Source: Lepiota brunneoincarnata (Eukaryota > Basidiomycota > Agaricomycetes > Agaricales > Agaricaceae). Taken from it: a stretch of DNA of 64,000 bases. This document shows positions 63,339 to 64,000 of the stretch, piece by piece; within the stretch, counting starts at the first letter, position 1, and the number at the start of each line of letters is the position of its first letter. The stretch is taken from positions 496,001-560,000 of the forward strand of contig JAEBUN010000006.1 of the NCBI GenBank assembly GCA_023014365.1, in the 5' to 3' direction. The position numbers and the translations under genes are program-made. The notes beneath the pieces were generated by a model. The model was not told the DNA's origin. It saw only the letters and a list, made by a program, of their open reading frames with translations, and did no database searches.

Positions 63339-64000
63339 AGTGTTCATAGAACGAGTAGCCGGAGAGAGGTTGACCTTGGACGGTATGGACCTGAGCGACG
63401 AAATCCGAAACAGACTTCGCCACAGAAAAAGTAAAGTAAGAGAATATGATGGTGGTTGGAAGAAATAAAATCCATGTTCTCAGGTCAGCTCAAGTGCGTG
63501 GGACTTTTTCTGAATTATTGACGTGGCAAATTTTCTGATCCAACAAGTATGTAAGACCTCATAGACGTTTGCATTTGGTTTCTGGGCTACAGTATTGACC
63601 AGGTGAAGATGCATAAGCCAGCACAAACGTAACTGAGGTTAGGTCAGCCGGCGAGAACAGACTGCGTAGTTCTAAACCAGAAAACAGCCCAATACACTGA
63701 AGGCTCGGCTCTTACTATTTGATGGATGCACACAGGACACTGATTGTCCTGGCATTGAACACCAGCCCAGTGGGGCCGCTCGTGCTCTGGAAAGAAATAT
63801 TCGGTACGGAGGAGCACGACTGTCACGTGTGTGCCCCTGTACTAGCCTGAACTAGCCCATCACGCCTCGGTCGGAGACGACGTGGAAGTTTGCTAATCAA
63901 ACCCGACAAGTCAGTGTACTTAAGTACGGACTGGACTCTGTTCAGACGACAAAGAGTCACCATGCAACTTCTGCGAAACTATCGAATCCCGTCCCTCGTA
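63339..64000. other. Upstream region of vigilin, no gene supported
   Basis: 662 bp reaching the window edge. Short minus-strand frames near 63644-63826 have no features. A gene on the right may begin near 63962 (ATG CAA CTT CTG), but too little is visible. Confidence 0.3.

Overview
The window is nuclear DNA of a filamentous basidiomycete, probably an Agaricomycete; I cannot name the species. Genes on both strands are broken by many introns of about 45-80 nt, mostly GT-AG, and the gene content fits: an AA9 lytic polysaccharide monooxygenase, a secreted pepsin-type protease, a lysozyme-like transglycosylase, a homeobox protein, C2H2 and Zn2Cys6 regulators, a Pcl-type cyclin and an Mkk1-type MAP kinase kinase. 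I joined exons by hand. Spans run from start codon to stop codon and include introns.

Layout, 1-26 kb: FAD monooxygenase (-, cut by the window edge), ubiquitin C-terminal hydrolase (-), proteasome assembly chaperone 2 (+), RRP12 (-), glycerol-3-phosphate acyltransferase SCT1/GPT2 (+), AA9 LPMO (+), homeobox factor (-), NDR kinase with a CRIB-like motif (+), C2H2 factor (-), BolA-like protein (-), a gene of unknown function (+) and a CREG-like secreted protein (-).

Layout, 26-64 kb: DNA ligase I (-) carrying a Tc1/mariner relic in one intron, an unresolved 2.5 kb stretch, C2H2 factor (+), NAA50 acetyltransferase (-), unresolved gene-like DNA, an unknown gene (-), MKK1-type kinase (+), Zn2Cys6 factor (+), A1 protease (-), Pcl-type cyclin (-), lysozyme-like protein (+), PP5/PPT1 phosphatase (+), SR140/U2SURP splicing factor (+) and vigilin/SCP160 (-).

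No pathway cluster is evident. Several housekeeping genes are tightly paired: UCH with PAC2 (91 bp between start codons) and RRP12 with SCT1 (92 bp) diverge from very short shared promoters, and PAC2/RRP12 and SR140/vigilin converge with about 100 bp between stop codons. The processing, splicing and RNA-binding genes are general housekeeping.

The most striking anomaly is a set of eleven single-base reading-frame breaks in otherwise well-conserved genes. Every one is a +1 insertion in the sense direction; none is a deletion. Insertion-biased sequencing error is the most likely cause, but it must be settled before these genes are called either intact or broken. I found no tRNA, rRNA or CRISPR array.
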